Positions 1-12,644 of a DNA stretch of 64,000 nucleotides are shown here, piece after piece. The DNA comes from Rhyzopertha dominica. Its lineage: Eukaryota > Arthropoda > Insecta > Coleoptera > Bostrichidae. Below the pieces are notes generated by a model that saw nothing but the letters and a program-made list of their open reading frames with translations, did not search any database and was not told the DNA's origin. The stretch covers positions 28,576,942 to 28,640,941 of the forward strand of contig QCXZ01000001.1 of NCBI GenBank assembly GCA_025024175.1. Direction: 5' to 3'. Numbering within the stretch: the stretch's first letter is position 1; the number at the start of each line of letters is the position of its first letter. A program made the position numbers and the translations under genes.

Positions 1-1770
1 TGATTTTATCGATACATGGATCAGAGGTGGCAGGTGAGTTGTGTAAATTTAGTATTATATCTTCTCATTATATTATCATACAGTTAGAAATGCAAAAAAT
101 AAGTTCCAAAGCAAATTTTTATTTATTTCAATGTAGCTATCTGATTTACTTATTTACTGTAATTTCTTGGTTTCGTCATTTATCATTCAGTCAAACGCTA
201 CAACTTCAGGGCTTCACAGAGGACGGGTGCAGGTGTATATGATTTTGCAGTTCTTGATGGTGAAGTATTTTCCATTACTTAAGAACTTGTCACATTGTAC
301 CCTAACAATGTCATCGACTTTAAACTTTTAAGTTCAATACCATTTTGTAAAAAAATCACACATAATAGAATTTTAAAATACGAGTGGTTTATACATTATT
401 ACGTAACTTTTATATTTATTAGAACAACTTATGTAACCTAACACCACAGAAAAAACAAGCTGTTTTAGGTTTTGTATAACCATTTATTATTTCGAACACC
501 ATCGATTCTTATTATACTTCGCCGATGGCAAGCCGTATGATACAGGGTCCTTCGACATCACCATAGCTATAATCATCTAGTCGCATGCTCGGGCAAATTT
601 TATCTTATAAATCAAAGAAGTTCTACAAAGGACCCATGCTGCGAGGCCTGGGCGGTTTATGGCAGTCTTAATCTGGGATTTTAAACAGGCAAACACAGAA
701 GATACACAACGGCCCGATCAGACGGGCCCTGGAAACATTTTGTACCTGTGCTTTCTTATAAGCCGTTCTTTCATTTTTAGGTTTAAGAACTACAGTTGGT
801 TGCGGTGCAGACAGCATAGCATATACATGCATTTTAACTAATGTTGTTTATTTTAAATTTTGATCGCCCTAGTTTAATCAAAATAAGGACAGTAACATAA
901 ATGCGATAAAAGGTTCTTTGCGTCAGTTTTATAAAAATCTTTTAGCTTCACTTTTTTCCAAGAATTAATGATTATTATTTTTCAGAAACGCGTAAGTGCA
1001 GATTTTACAGAGATTTGTGCGATTATCATCCATTAGATCATACAGAACCTACTTATTCAGTTTCAAGTTTTATCAAGAAATCGTTGTAATCCATCTTTGC
1101 CCCAAGCTCTGCTATATTTATTCAATAATTAAGCTCCATAATAGTTTTTAAGATATCGTCTTAAGGTAGTCTTATAACTGATTATAGTTTTTTTTCGGTC
1201 TGATCCTTCTAGCCTCCAATTGTTTAGAACATAAATATTTTCTATCGAAACAGGAATAAAAAAACTGTCAATTTTTTTAGAGTTAAATGAGATAGCTCAA
1301 CATTATTAATTGTCTTATGGAAAAATTCAGAAATAGCGATTAAACCAGATTTATGGAAGGTAAGTAGCAATCTTGCAAATGAAAATCCGGGAAATAAGCG
1401 TCAAATTGTAGCAATGAACATAACACAAATTGGATTTGTATAAATACGCTTTCCAACATTGTGACAAAGAGTCCTGTTTTTAAATTTTAAGTTTTTAAAT
1501 TGATGGAAATTATTTAGTCAAAAGTGCAACTCATTCCATATTTAATTAAATATCAAACCCAAATAAATACTAAAGAGAAGACCAACTTAAGTATTGAAGT
1601 CGGTTGTTAGGCAAGTGGGATTAAAAAAATTTATCATATCATGTAACAACCTAATAAAATTATCCACTGATAAATATATTTTACGTTACCATACTTACAT
1701 AAGAAAATGTAATTGATAAAACTAGAGAAGTCGTAATTTATTAACATTATTAGTTTATCCAGAGAATTTG
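1..1770. other. AT-rich non-coding stretch with small GC-richer patch
   Basis: No ORF here resembles a known protein and the short open frames look like chance. A GC-richer patch near 500-760 contains the short inverted pair GGCCCG/CGGGCC around 712-730. No repeat with a partner elsewhere in the window was seen. Confidence 0.4.
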
Positions 1771-2340
1771 AATATGCATCAGATAAGGAACGTGCCAGTC
1801 CCACAGCCAAGTGCGCAGTTTGCACCAGATTTTTGCGCCGCATTCTGCCATATGAAATTCATTGGATAAGCAACAACCCTCAGCTTTTATTACAGACGCC
1901 AAATACACCTTTTTACCTCCCATATGAAATCGAAAACAGGGCTTCCGACATTTGTCCCACACGTGGGAGTGTATATTGAGCACGGTTTCGGCGGCAAAAA
2001 CAAGCAAAAACTTATTTTTCTCGCTACTCCCGTGAAAAAGAATTCATTTCGGTTCGCGGCCAAAGAAATCGTTTCGTGTAATGCAATATTAATATGGCAG
2101 TACACGTGAAGACAAATTGCAGGCGAAAGCAGTTCGGTGAGTTCGCCATCCAGCCCGATTTCATCTGATTTATTGTTCGCAAGTTTGCGCTGCTTACGTT
2201 TTTCGTGTTGGGGCGGATTTCGAGAGTTTTTAGGCGGTTTGAGTGGGTTGCGGAATTGTCCTACATGCTCAACTTGCGATTTCAATATGTACGCCGCTTT
2301 TTTATACTATGCTTGCTCTTGAGAAGGATTTGATCGTGCC
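1771..2340. other. GC-richer island, possible conserved non-coding element
   Basis: This block is clearly richer in G+C than the DNA on either side and contains no repeat seen elsewhere in the window. A 131-codon minus-strand frame (1890-2285) and shorter plus-strand frames are open, but none shows a domain, signal peptide or family motif that I recognise. Open frames on both strands at once are expected by chance in GC-richer DNA. The best reading is single-copy, possibly regulatory sequence, but a lineage-specific exon cannot be excluded. Confidence 0.3.
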
Positions 2341-2376
2341 GATTGCAAGGAGAAGAGTCTGCACATTACTTAACTG

Positions 2377-2763
2377 TTAAGGATTGTTCTTCTCTGTATA
2401 TTCGAGCATTTTATCACTATTTTGAATTATATTCCGAGTCGTGTAAGGAGATTGGTTGAATTTTTTCGGTTTTGCTGAAATTGAATGGCGCCATTGCATT
2501 GACTGTTGGTTTTGGGGGTGTCGTAGGATATGCGCGTCACCCTTAACAATGTGGCAAAACAAGTCATCTCCGTCTTGCCGATAACCCAAAAGCATCCGTC
2601 CACTTAACATTCTATGCTGCTTGTGCTGATCTGTCAGCATTTTTGGTACCAACCTTGTACACAGTTTGTGATATGCAAGCTTTTCCATAAACACTCTTGA
2701 ACGTATTGGTGCGTCTGTTAAGTTTTTTTTTCGACAATAACGACGATGTTTAGCTCTTAACAA
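2377..2763 (-). pseudogene. mariner-family transposase fragment
   Basis: The minus-strand frame encodes a 128-residue piece resembling the middle of mariner (Tc1/mariner superfamily) transposases, which cut and paste DNA at TA sites. The recognisable blocks are 'LVPKMLTDQHK', 'DGDDLFCHIVKGD' (the first catalytic Asp block, normally ending GDETW), and 'QQSMQWRH' followed by 'KPKKF'. The GDETW segment is degraded to GDAHI. The N-terminal helix-turn-helix and the later catalytic Asp blocks are missing, and no terminal inverted repeats were found. A full-length mariner protein is about 340-350 residues, so this is roughly one third of a dead copy. Confidence 0.75.
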
Positions 2764-3430
2764 ATATTATATACCTAATGTAAATGAATAAACACTCACA
2801 ATGCTGGCGAGTGCTCGGCCTCTAAAAGGGATTTGGCTTTTTGCCGACATAACTATTATAAAGAAAAATGAATATCCAAGCATGAGTATCAACAATCCTT
2901 AATAAGGACAACGAATATGTACTGATAAACAAGATAGGCCATCAAATACTCAGTCTACCTGATCATACACTAGTAATCTACTTCTTCGTACTGCTGCACG
3001 TTCATTCCTTCTTGCAGCAACTAAAAGCTAGTGTACAAATTCACGCAACAGAAATACAGCATCAAAACGCCAAGTTGAATATTTTTATAATTAAAATAAT
3101 AGTGACATAAAAAGGAGAAAATAAATTTTGAAAAATTAATTTAATGCAATATTTTTGCAAAAAATAATTATAAATCTAATGCAAAATACTATAATATTTA
3201 TATAACTAGGAACATAAATTGGACATACAAATTTTTAAAATTAAAAAAAGTAATATAATATAAGTAAAGTAGTTTTTATTGAAATAAAATATATACATAC
3301 GTTCTTGTTTTTTAAATATCTCACAAACAAATAGAGATCTATTTTTCTGCAACAATTTTCTGATGGCGTGATGGCTCTCTTTAATCCGCCCTAACTCGCT
3401 GAGAACTTTTGTAAAAATATTCATGACTGA
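2764..3430. other. AT-rich spacer
   Basis: Nothing recognisable. The sequence is A+T-rich and ends in a short (GAAT)n run at about 3431-3450 that abuts the satellite array. Confidence 0.4.
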
Positions 3431-4650
3431 AATGAATGAATGAATGAATGCATACACAAAAATTCATTCAAGTCGTTCCAGCCGCTTAGTTGCAGTATAG
3501 ATAAATAACCTAGATACAGACTGCAGTTCCTTCTGCCGGGCTNATTTTTGAATCTAGANCATACAGGGCGCCACCCAAAAGCATAAAAAAAATTCATTCA
3601 AATCGGTCCAGCCGTTTAGGAGGAAATAACCTAGATACCGACTGCAGCGTCATCTGCCGGGCTGATTTGTGAGTGTAAACCATCCAAGGCGCCACCCAAA
3701 CGCTTACAAAAAATTCATTCAAATCGTTCCAGCCGTTTAGGAGGAAAAAACCTAGATACCGACTGCAGCGCCATCTGCCGGGCTGATTTGTGAATCTAAA
3801 ACAATCAAGGGCGCCACCCAAACGCATACAAAAGAATTCATTCAAATCGATATAGCCGTTTAGTTGCAGTATAGATAAATAACATAGATACCGAATGCAG
3901 CGCCATCTGCCGGGCTTAAACGCATACAAAAAAATCATTCAAATCGATCCAGCCGTTTAGTTGCAGTATAGATAAATAACCTAGATATCGACTGCAGCGC
4001 CAACTGCCGGGCTGATTTGTAAATCGAAACCATCCAGGGCGCCACCCAAACGCATACAAAAAAATTCATTCAAATCGGTCCAGCCGTTTAGGAGGAAATA
4101 ACCTAGATACCGACTGCAGCGCCATCTGCCGGGCTGATTTGTGAATCTAAACCCTCCAGGGCACCACCCAAATGCATACAAAAAATTAATTCAAATCGAT
4201 CCAGCCGTTTAGTTGCAGTATAGATAAATAACCTAGATACCGACTGCAGCGCCATCTTCCAGGCTGATTTGTGAATCTAAACCATCCAGGGCACCATTTA
4301 AACGCATACAAAAAAATTCATTCAAATCGATCCAGCCGTTTAGTTGCATTATAGATAAATAACCAAGATACCGATTGCAGCGCCATCTGCTGGGTTGATT
4401 TGTGAATCTAAACCATCCATCAGGGCTCCACCCAAACGCATACAAAAAAATAATTCAAATCGATCTAGCCGTTTAGTTGCAGTATAGATAAATAACCTAG
4501 ATACCGACTGCAGCGCCATCTTCCGGGCTGATTTGTGAATCTTAACCATCCAGGCCGCTACTTAAACGCATACAAAAAAAAATTCATTCAAATCGATCCA
4601 GCCGTTTAGTTGCAGTATAGATAAATAACCTAGATATCGACTGCAGCGAT
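3431..4650. repeat. satellite array, about ten monomers of roughly 130 bp
   Basis: The word CCAGCCGTTTAG, or a close variant, recurs near 3479, 3609, 3731, 3852, 3950, 4081, 4203, 4337, 4468 and 4600. The spacing is about 121-134 bp, with one shortened step of about 98 bp. Two monomer types alternate. The long type carries GTTGCAGTATAGATAAAT after the core; the short type carries GGAGGAAAT. Their order is long, short, short, long, long, short, then four long. Each unit also holds GACTGCAGCGCCATCTGCC and a G+C-rich GGCGCCACCC block. The TTCATTCAAATCGGTCCAGCCGTTTAG core resembles a sentence common at LINE 3' ends, so the monomer may derive from a LINE tail (inference). Peptides open on the minus strand simply translate the repeat. 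Confidence 0.92.
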
Positions 4651-5360
4651 ATGTATAAAGATAATCGATTACAACAATCGCAGTTGAAAATGTGCGTTTA
4701 ATTTGTTATAATATGTGTTTTGGCCTTCCTGATTTCGCGTTAATTCTTAAGAAATTTTATCCAACACTGAGGCTGTGCAAAGATGCTTTTCATATCACCT
4801 CTAACGGTTATTGAAACTGTAGATTGTTTCATCCCCAGTTCGTCAGCAATTCGCTTTTAGAATCCAGGATCCACCAAACATGTAGCTCAATTCATTGTGT
4901 ATTAGAGTAAAAGTGACACATCGTTTTTCATCAATGCCGTCTAGAAGATTTGCGGTTAAGCACTCTAAATTTTTTTTCAGAGCGGAATAGACACACGAAC
5001 AATAAATTAGTTTAGATGGAAAACTTTCGATATGTAAATATTTATTCTGCTTATTTCTCAATAATGCATCTAATGAAGACTTGAAGCACTTTTTTTCGAA
5101 ACAAATACTTGTAAGTTTGAGAGAAAACCATCCTTTATCCATGACAAATTCCATAAAGTATTTATTTCGTACTCATGAGCAAAAGGTGGTATTTCACTTC
5201 TAATTGATGTATACAAAAGCATTTGATTCAAATTTTAGTAGTATAAGTTAATATTTTTTTAAACATATCACTCAATCCATTCTCCTTCCGGTATGAACCA
5301 TGCTTCTGAATGTGTTAAAATTGTTAAGTAGATGTATTTTAAGTGGCATTAATGTAAAGC
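4651..5360. other. spacer with one unrecognised minus-strand frame
   Basis: A minus-strand frame of 103 codons (4843-5154) is open. It has no domain or motif that I recognise, no splice context and no neighbouring exon, and it is probably chance or a decayed element. The rest is AT-rich with nothing visible. Confidence 0.3.
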
Positions 5361-5708
5361 GTGTACACTCTGAAAAAGGACTTTGTTGCCTCTAATCGGG
5401 TCTTAGTTACTATAACAAAAAATCTCATTGCATTTGGACACAACTAAAATATTTGTTGGCGTAACAATATTTTTCAGTTGTGAACGGTCTCAGTAAGCCC
5501 AACAAAATACCTGTCACGGTTACAAATACTAATCATTTCAGGTAACTTCTGCATTTTCTTATTGCTTGTATAGATGACCACTTACCAGGAGTGATAAATT
5601 AGTCGTGGTTGCAAATTATGCTCTCACGGCAACCAGTTTTTGTTCTTTGTGGCAAAGTAGACAAAGTGTTGTAGTAAGTAGCAATATTTATGTACTAACT
5701 ATCGTTTG

Positions 5709-5732
5709 ATAATGATAATAATAATGATGATG

Positions 5733-5775
<43 letters not shown>

Positions 5776-5794
5776 TAATAATACTAATAAAATA
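5709..5794. repeat. (AAT/GAT)n microsatellite
   Basis: An imperfect trinucleotide run, mostly AAT with GAT interruptions at both ends, then degenerating to AATAAAATAA. It directly precedes the foldback at 5824. Confidence 0.95.
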
Positions 5795-5823
5795 AAATAA
5801 CTTATAACTGCCTTTATCACTTA

Positions 5824-6084
5824 TATATACAGTCTAGAGCTAGGGTTTCATATCTGACCATTTTGTACACTCATGTCTATGTACATTTTGTAACAAACAA
5901 TAAAAATAACACATACTTTATTATTATTGTTCTTATTGTTAACCTTGTGTACCTATTAATGAGAGTACACAATAATACAAATAAAAATAATAAAGTGTGT
6001 GTTATTTTTACTGTTTATTGACATATATAGATATAAGTATACAAAACGGTCCGTTACGAAACCCTAGCACCAGACCTATATATG
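5824..6084. repeat. foldback element, arms about 125 bp
   Basis: The left arm (5824-5940) and right arm (about 5950-6084) are imperfect reverse complements. Matching blocks include CTAGGGTTTC against its complement near 6057-6066, and TAAAAATAACACA(T/C)ACTTTATTATT against 5988-6012. The whole could fold into one long hairpin. There is no ORF. It fits a MITE or foldback transposon; no clear target duplication was found. Confidence 0.75.
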
Positions 6085-7612
6085 ACAATAAACGATAAAA
6101 ACAGTAATAACCGAAGTTTTCTTCTGAAACCAGAAAGCCTGATACGCAAACAACAAATCAGAATTATCTCGAACAGGAACGATGTAACAATAGTAAAACC
6201 ATGCTTTTTAAGGAACCTGATTTATTATAAAACTTTTACATTCAAACATAAAATAAGATTTTTTTGTCTACTTATTAGTAGATATGGGAATACACTTATC
6301 AGAAGGCTATAAAACACAAAATTGAAGTTTTCTTAATCTAAAAAACATCAAAGTTCTCCAAATATTTAACAGTATAAAGACGTTCAACAATAAAGCAAAA
6401 CTTCTCTTCTAAATGTAACAAAACTTAAGTGTACTTATTTATTCAAATAGCTTGCGATATTATCTTACTTTACTATTGAAATTCCGAACATAACATACTG
6501 AATGAGAGAAATATTCAAAATACTTAAAATTTAACAAAAATTCTTAAAAACTTTAGTGACGGTGTAAAAGATACAAAATATAATAAATAAATAATTCACA
6601 CTTACTTAACTATCTGATATATAATCTAAATAATCTAAATAATGAGTTGGTTGTAAACTTGTCGTCTGCAACTCTTCAAGCCCCTAAAATGAAACAAAAA
6701 TATTAAGATTTCGGACAAGGAGAGTATAATCTTTAATTTATAATTTTCTTAATAAAAATTATGCATATAGTGCCCGTGTCTATTATGTATAAGCACTATG
6801 GGAACAATTGAAAAAAATAGTAATAGTTTTTAAACATTCTATATTAATATCAACAAACACATCAACTCTTATATGTAATATCATATACTGTTTATTATTG
6901 ATCAGACTATTAACTAACCAACTTAATAAAAACAAAAACACTTTTTAACAATGTTCAATAATGGTTAAGAATTTTTTAAACATCTTCTATCATCTTTAGT
7001 CTGTCATATAAACACTTAAGCCATAAGTAATCTCAGCACATTTTAGTCTACATGCAATATAAGAATTGGCATATCAACTAAATAAACCTTAAGATTTTTT
7101 AATGAATTGTTTGAGCGTATTTAGTAAAAGTATTACGGAATGTACACCTCTAAATTTTCATTTGAAATGCATTCGCCCCAGTAGACCAAAAAATTAAATA
7201 GAAAAGAGAAAGCCAATGATAATATATATAATGTATAACAATATTTCCTCATATTGTGCACAGCAGCACAGCATAGATACGATTTAGATCAACATCAATG
7301 TTTAGACAAAGCTGATACTATTCTAATTGTTTATTCTTTTGGAACATTTTACATATTTACATCTGAGACTGAAGCATCGATATTGTTGCAAAAAATGTTG
7401 TACCTATTATCATTTGCTCTTTCTTTTCTATGCAACTTTTTACATAACCTGTAGGTATTTGCAAAAGTAAGATATTATCATTATATGAATGAAATATATT
7501 CGAATTATTTCAGTAAAAGTAAAACTGGCTCAAATAAATAAAGTAAAATAAAACTCACCAACAATAATTAATGTACGTGTGCAATACCAAGATCCCATGG
7601 TTTCCAGAATAT
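6085..7612. other. AT-rich spacer
   Basis: Very A+T-rich sequence with only short chance frames. I see no coding similarity and no structured repeat. Confidence 0.45.
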
Positions 7613-7734
7613 CTTATATTCCTCCATGATTGTTATCGGGAAGCAAAACAGTCCTGCTGCAGAATATATTCCATGATTCCGTAAACTTGTCATATTCCGC
7701 CATGATCGTTATCACGAAACAAAGCAGCCCTGCA
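7613..7734. repeat. local imperfect duplication, unit about 48 bp
   Basis: A segment of the form CCATGAT(T/C)GTTATC...GAA(G/A)CAAA(A/G)CAG occurs at 7613-7660 and again at 7688-7734, with a partial CCATGATTCC copy between them. It is a small direct duplication inside otherwise plain sequence. Confidence 0.65.
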
Positions 7735-9040
7735 GTAAACACACTCTGTAAAAATTATCAAATAAGTTTAACAAAGCTACCTTGTGTATAATGTTTTTGT
7801 CATCTTATAGGTTAACTTCAGACATGCAGCCAAGCAAATACTTCGATAGTAACAAAATAATTACGGAATAAAGTGTACTTACCGTATTTAGGACACCAGC
7901 ATACACCGAAAGATGGACAACGAAAACCGAAATGGCAAAATCACATGTTTATCGTTTACAACGAAAGACGTACGAGGTACGACAAGGACATTATGCTTAT
8001 GCTGTTGCTAACGAACAGGGCACGTTTTGTACCGATCTTTACCGATTCGGATTATAACGTTAATCATTGAAGCTGACAAGCGGTATGATTTGTTCGAATT
8101 ACTAATATGCTGTTGGCCACAACAATATAGTATTTAAAGTAAAAGTGAGTAATTACAAGCATTTGATAACTGTTAGAGCAACAAAAGTTTATTATAAACA
8201 GCAATTTCTCTATGTTCATGCAAAAATTTCATATTAACAATGAAAAATTTGTCATCACAAGTAAGTCATTTTTCAGAGTGTACATATTTTCAATAAATGA
8301 TAACATTTACTTAGTCAGCGCAGTATATTTTCTACCGATGACAGGAGTTACTGTTCATGAAAGTTTAGTCTAATTCCACAAACAAACAAGAGTGGCAGAA
8401 ATTAAAACCTCATGCTTGTGCAAAGTATTCATATCATATAGTGGTGGTTCATTTTAATATACTGCTTCCAGAGTACTATACTAAAGGTTACAGGGAAATG
8501 GTACAAATTAAAAATGCATTATTATGTTCGCTTTGAGTTTCTTTTTTGCAAAAAGGAAAACTCACAAGCCTTCCAATTCATTTTCCGGCATCCATCTACA
8601 GACCGCGAAGTACTTTTCATGAGCGTGAAATGGTAATGGTTTACGCGATACGTGTGCTATGCAAATTCGTGACTGAATTATTCCGTGTATAGACGCCTTT
8701 CAGTGTAAATTTAAAAATCAAATATAAGTTGTACGTGACAGCAGTGCCGGGCGTATATAGTGTATACGGTATGCAACGAAATGGCGCTGTTCAAATCAAG
8801 TTCGAAGCGTGGTTGGGGAAATAACAGATTCATGTACTTTGCTTGCGTATCGGTGCAAGTTGTAATGCGCAAGCATTGTAAGTAAGTAGGTAGTTTATTT
8901 ACGGTTAACCATTTTACAAAAAAATTGTACAGTATGTAGTATACAAGATGGTACATGCGATACATTCTAATTTTAATCCTAATTGAAGATCAAAGAAAAC
9001 AACAAATAAAAAAATGAAAACTACATGTTCAAACTACATG
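7735..9040. other. non-coding spacer, GC-richer around 8,540-8,890
   Basis: No recognisable gene. The middle part is somewhat richer in G+C and carries an exact POU octamer, ATGCAAAT, at 8659-8666. A single such site is expected by chance at this scale, so no function is claimed. Confidence 0.3.
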
Positions 9041-9049
9041 TGGGGTTTA

Positions 9050-10656
9050 AGATGCCTCCTGATGACAGAAATAGGCTGATGGAAAGGATCTATTAAGTGC
9101 GCAACAGAATTGTAATCACGTAGTAAGCGGGACAAGGGTGCAAAAAAGAGTAGTGCGTGGAGTGATGTCCAATNCGAAACAAATGAAATGAGCGTGACCT
9201 GTGATAAGTAGAGAAGTCGATGTGAAACGGTAGTTCCGGACAGTCAACAGCACCGATAATCAATTTACACAAAAAAGAAATCCCAGCAACAAATCTGCCA
9301 TGCTTTAGTAACTGGATGTTTTGAATATTCATTACAATTGAATACTGAAANGTTTCACGCGTAAGCGAGAGCCTGANGCNACATTGTCTCAAGAGTCTCC
9401 TCTGCAAACCAAGCTAGCGTATTCAAGGTCAGAAGGAATCAGTGAATTGAATTCCTAATGATGAAACCGAGGTTCCTATATCTCCTTGAACATATTTTCG
9501 TTAAATGTGTCTTGTACGTCAACTTACCATCAAAATAAACACCAAGGTCTTTAATGACCTCAATTCTACCAACCAATGCACCATTAACAGAATACTTAAA
9601 TAATATGCTAGATAAAAGTCTTAAGAACGTAATCACATAAGATTTATCGGTGTTTAGAACCAGGCCTTTTGCCTTATTCCTCTCAAAATAACTATTGAGG
9701 TCATCCTGAAGCCTACACTGATCAATTACAGAATTGCATGCCATAAAAATTTTTATATCATCCGCAAACATTAAGAAATTAAAGTACTTCACAAAAAGGT
9801 TAAAGAGAATCGGATCACAATGAAACCCCTGTAGCACACCATCTATACCCCTAGATACATATTGATTTAGCTTTACATATTGTGTCCTCCCCTCCAGGAA
9901 GCTACCCAACCAANACACCACTCTGTCCCCAAACCCTATTACTGAGAGCTTTTTGTCGAATACATTCTGCAAAAATCCTGATAAAACAGTAGATCTGAAA
10001 CCATCTGAGATCTAAGACCGACCCATTGAGAAGTCATGTTGCTGTGATATGATAAATCGTCTTACGGCCCATCCAATCTGGATAGATACAATTTTATCAA
10101 ATAATTTTGGCATTGTAGATTGAATGCACACCCCGCGATAATTGGAAATATTCTCTCTCTCTCTCTCTCCCTCCCCCCTGATTTGTGAATTATTGGTATA
10201 AGATAACTGTCCTTCCAGTAAAGCGGACACAGATCAAGAATTAAAGAGGTTTGGACAACGTAAAAATGCAATTTTTATTAAAAAATGCTGGTATCCCGTC
10301 AGGACCACTGGTGAGCTTAGGCTTCATTGATACGATATGCTCAAAAACATCCTGCACGCTAATTCTAAAAATTCGTCAAGTTAATAACAATTTTCAAACC
10401 TTTTCAAATAATCAGGCAACACTAATTCTAAGTTGCTGTAAACTCCCGAAAAGTACTTGGCAAACAGATCAGCTGTGCTTGCTCCATCTTCACTATGTTC
10501 ACCTTGAAAATACATATGAGCAGGATAATAATTTTCCTTCCGCAGTTTCTTTACATAGGTCCAAAACAATCTAGTATTACTCTCAAAACCAACCTCCAAC
10601 TGATTTATGTGGTTTTTGTATAAGGTACATACAGAATATTTGCGATTCAAATTCAT
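9050..10656 (-). pseudogene. non-LTR retrotransposon (Jockey/CR1-like LINE), 5'-truncated and decayed
   Basis: Read on the minus strand, this is an RT-bearing LINE remnant. At 10,381-10,656 lies the region preceding the RT fingers ('NTRLFWTYVKKLR', 'ADLFAKYFSGVYS'). Around 10,012-10,271 are the 'PLYWKDSYLIPI' and 'SNYRGVCIQSTMPKLFDKI' blocks. At 9,439-9,972 come 'GSFLEGRTQYVKLN', a damaged PQGS block ('VLQGFHCDPILFNLF') and the catalytic FADD box ('FADDIKIF', about 9,745-9,768). 'VIKDLGVYFDGKLTY' and 'RNLGFIIR' follow. The C-terminal thumb continues to about 9,093 ('LKHGRFVAGISFLCKLI'). The apurinic endonuclease domain and ORF1 are absent. Frames are broken several times, including at a (CT)n expansion near 10,153-10,180. 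Clade assignment beyond Jockey/CR1-like is uncertain. Confidence 0.85.
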
Positions 10657-10660
10657 TTTC

Positions 10661-12640
10661 CCGCGTCCGATTCGCTGATCGTTAGTGAGTCGCAGCAGTC
10701 ATATCACGTTGACAGCGCGGCGTGCATGCAGATAGTTTTACTATAGATTTGGAACGAAATTGCAATGTATTTCAATACGAATCGTGTTTGATTAATTAAA
10801 TGCTTTACCGAGGTGTAGAACCTTTAAGGTAACAAGTACTACGTTCGCTTTTTGCCAGTTGCCTAATTATCTGAGGCATAAAGGAAAAAGATGATACTAG
10901 AGTCACATTGTTTGCATTATGTTGGCAGACGTCGGCATTCTTAGCAGTTTGCACATAACGTAAAAACTGTAACTGTTTCCTTATAATAGGGTTTCTATAA
11001 ATGATTAATGCATCCAGGGTACTTTTTGGAAATTATCGATTAAATCAATTTGCTGCCTCTCAGGAAAGTGACGTATACTTGTCATCTGTCGATTTTTGAG
11101 TTATTTGGTATATCTTAATATGAGAAAACGCCCGGGAGTGTGTATATTCCACATACTCTGTAGTGTTTTGTGGGATAATTGACTTTAAGGTTGTAGAAAG
11201 CTCACATTTCGGAGCTGTGGGGAGACATTGATCTGCAACCTTCAGTACTATCGCCGTGCATATTGTAGCTTGGCAGCAGCTACAATAAAGGAAGAAATCA
11301 ACGCCACCCGCGTTGCATGAAGCACTTATAGAAACCCTGTAGAAGCCCTGTATGAACTTATTCAGCCCTGGTTTATTAATAAAATTTATTTTATGAGATC
11401 CTGCGACGGAAATTGATGAAACTATATTTTTGATTCGCCCTTTTTAGTGTCTTCTTTTGTAGGGACTTCAAACTAAATGCTAACAAAGACTGGAAGAACA
11501 CTATAATAAGCATCCACGTGCTTGCAACCAAGCTACTTGTGACTAGGTTAGCATAGTTACCGAGAACAGCATCAGGGTGCGTAAGCCTTAGCTAGAATCG
11601 CAAATAGCTTGGTAAAGCAGCATATCACTTGTGTATTTTTTTCTTTTGATTCATTGGATGTCACGATATTTTTTCAGATTTTGTCAGAAACGTAGCGTAT
11701 AACAATACCTACAAATCTAATGGTACTGAAAGCTACGGATTCACTGATTCATTTTTCATTTAGTTAGATATAATTAACCAACCTTCCACAAAAAAATACG
11801 CACCAAAGAAACATTAATAAATACAGGGTCAGAATATACGACAAATCTCTCATACAAGCCAAAAATCTTAAATTGCTTCGGAAATTACTCAAAAAAGTAA
11901 GCACGTACAAGATAATATAGTAGATAGGGTATCATTGATGGGATTTCATGAATGATTATAAATTATAACAGCAAACGCAGAACAGCGGTATTTTGATTGT
12001 AGTTTGTCATAACAGGACAAAATCCTGGGTATGAGACTATTTAGTCGTCAATAAATTGTGCCTTATCTGAACAAGCTGGGACAGACCGCCCCAAAATGGA
12101 GATGTCAGAGGCGAAATCAATTAATTAAGAATTTCAGCCCCTTCTAAATGTATTCAATATTCCGTCGAAATATAATTTCCGATTCTAATTCTTCACTGTT
12201 ACGCCAACAATTTAGCAGAGACCCCTGCTTCCATTGCATAATGTATTATCTTGGGGCTTCTCATAATGGATTTATGTAGGTTAACGTATAGTATTGTTGA
12301 AGTAATTAATACATTAAAACATAATTATACATTACTGTATTCTTAACTGTAGTAAATATTAACGCTATAAACAAAGCGTAGTTGTGTATGTTAGTATGTA
12401 CAGTAAATGCTAGCGAACTACCCACTGTAGTATCAAATCTAAAATTCTGTACAACATTAAGGGAATACTCCCCAATGCGAGAACTAGAATGGGGATAACA
12501 CCATGACATCTAGTGGCAATTAACTGTATTATCAGCTCGTCTCTGTAAGAAACCTATGTCCACTATGCCGTGGGCGTTTAAAAACCAACAGAGGTCCCCA
12601 ACGACGATTTCTGCAAAATGTGCAGTTCTCTTGATAATAA
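10661..12640. other. non-coding spacer
   Basis: Mixed-composition sequence without a recognisable ORF, RNA gene or repeat partner in the window. A short (AAT)n run sits at about 12,634-12,646, next to the hairpin. Confidence 0.4.
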
Positions 12641-12644
12641 TAAT

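Larger units (their letters stand above)
5362..8284. mobile_element. possible DNA-transposon shell bounded by a 16-bp perfect inverted pair
   Basis: TGTACACTCTGAAAAA at 5362-5377 is matched by its exact reverse complement at 8269-8284. The similarity continues a few bases inward (GGACT against TGACT). If element termini start at ACTCTGAAAAA, both are flanked by GTAC, but GTAC is self-complementary and so is weak evidence for a target duplication. The 2.9-kb interior encodes no recognisable transposase. It contains the AAT microsatellite, a foldback and a local duplication. It may be a non-autonomous element or two separate terminal copies. Confidence 0.35.

Noticed and set aside
1890..2285. 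131-codon minus-strand frame as a protein-coding gene
   Set aside because: No domain, and overlapping plus-strand frames of similar quality; kept only as part of a GC-richer island.
3594..4549. Minus-strand frames of 66-114 codons with a repeated peptide
   Set aside because: They only translate the satellite; monomer length is not a multiple of three and the frames break repeatedly.
3431..4650. Regularly spaced repeats that might be taken for a CRISPR-like array
   Set aside because: The roughly 130-bp units are contiguous tandem monomers without unique spacers, in an animal genome.
8659..8666. POU octamer as a regulatory site
   Set aside because: A single 8-bp match is expected by chance in 64 kb of AT-rich DNA.
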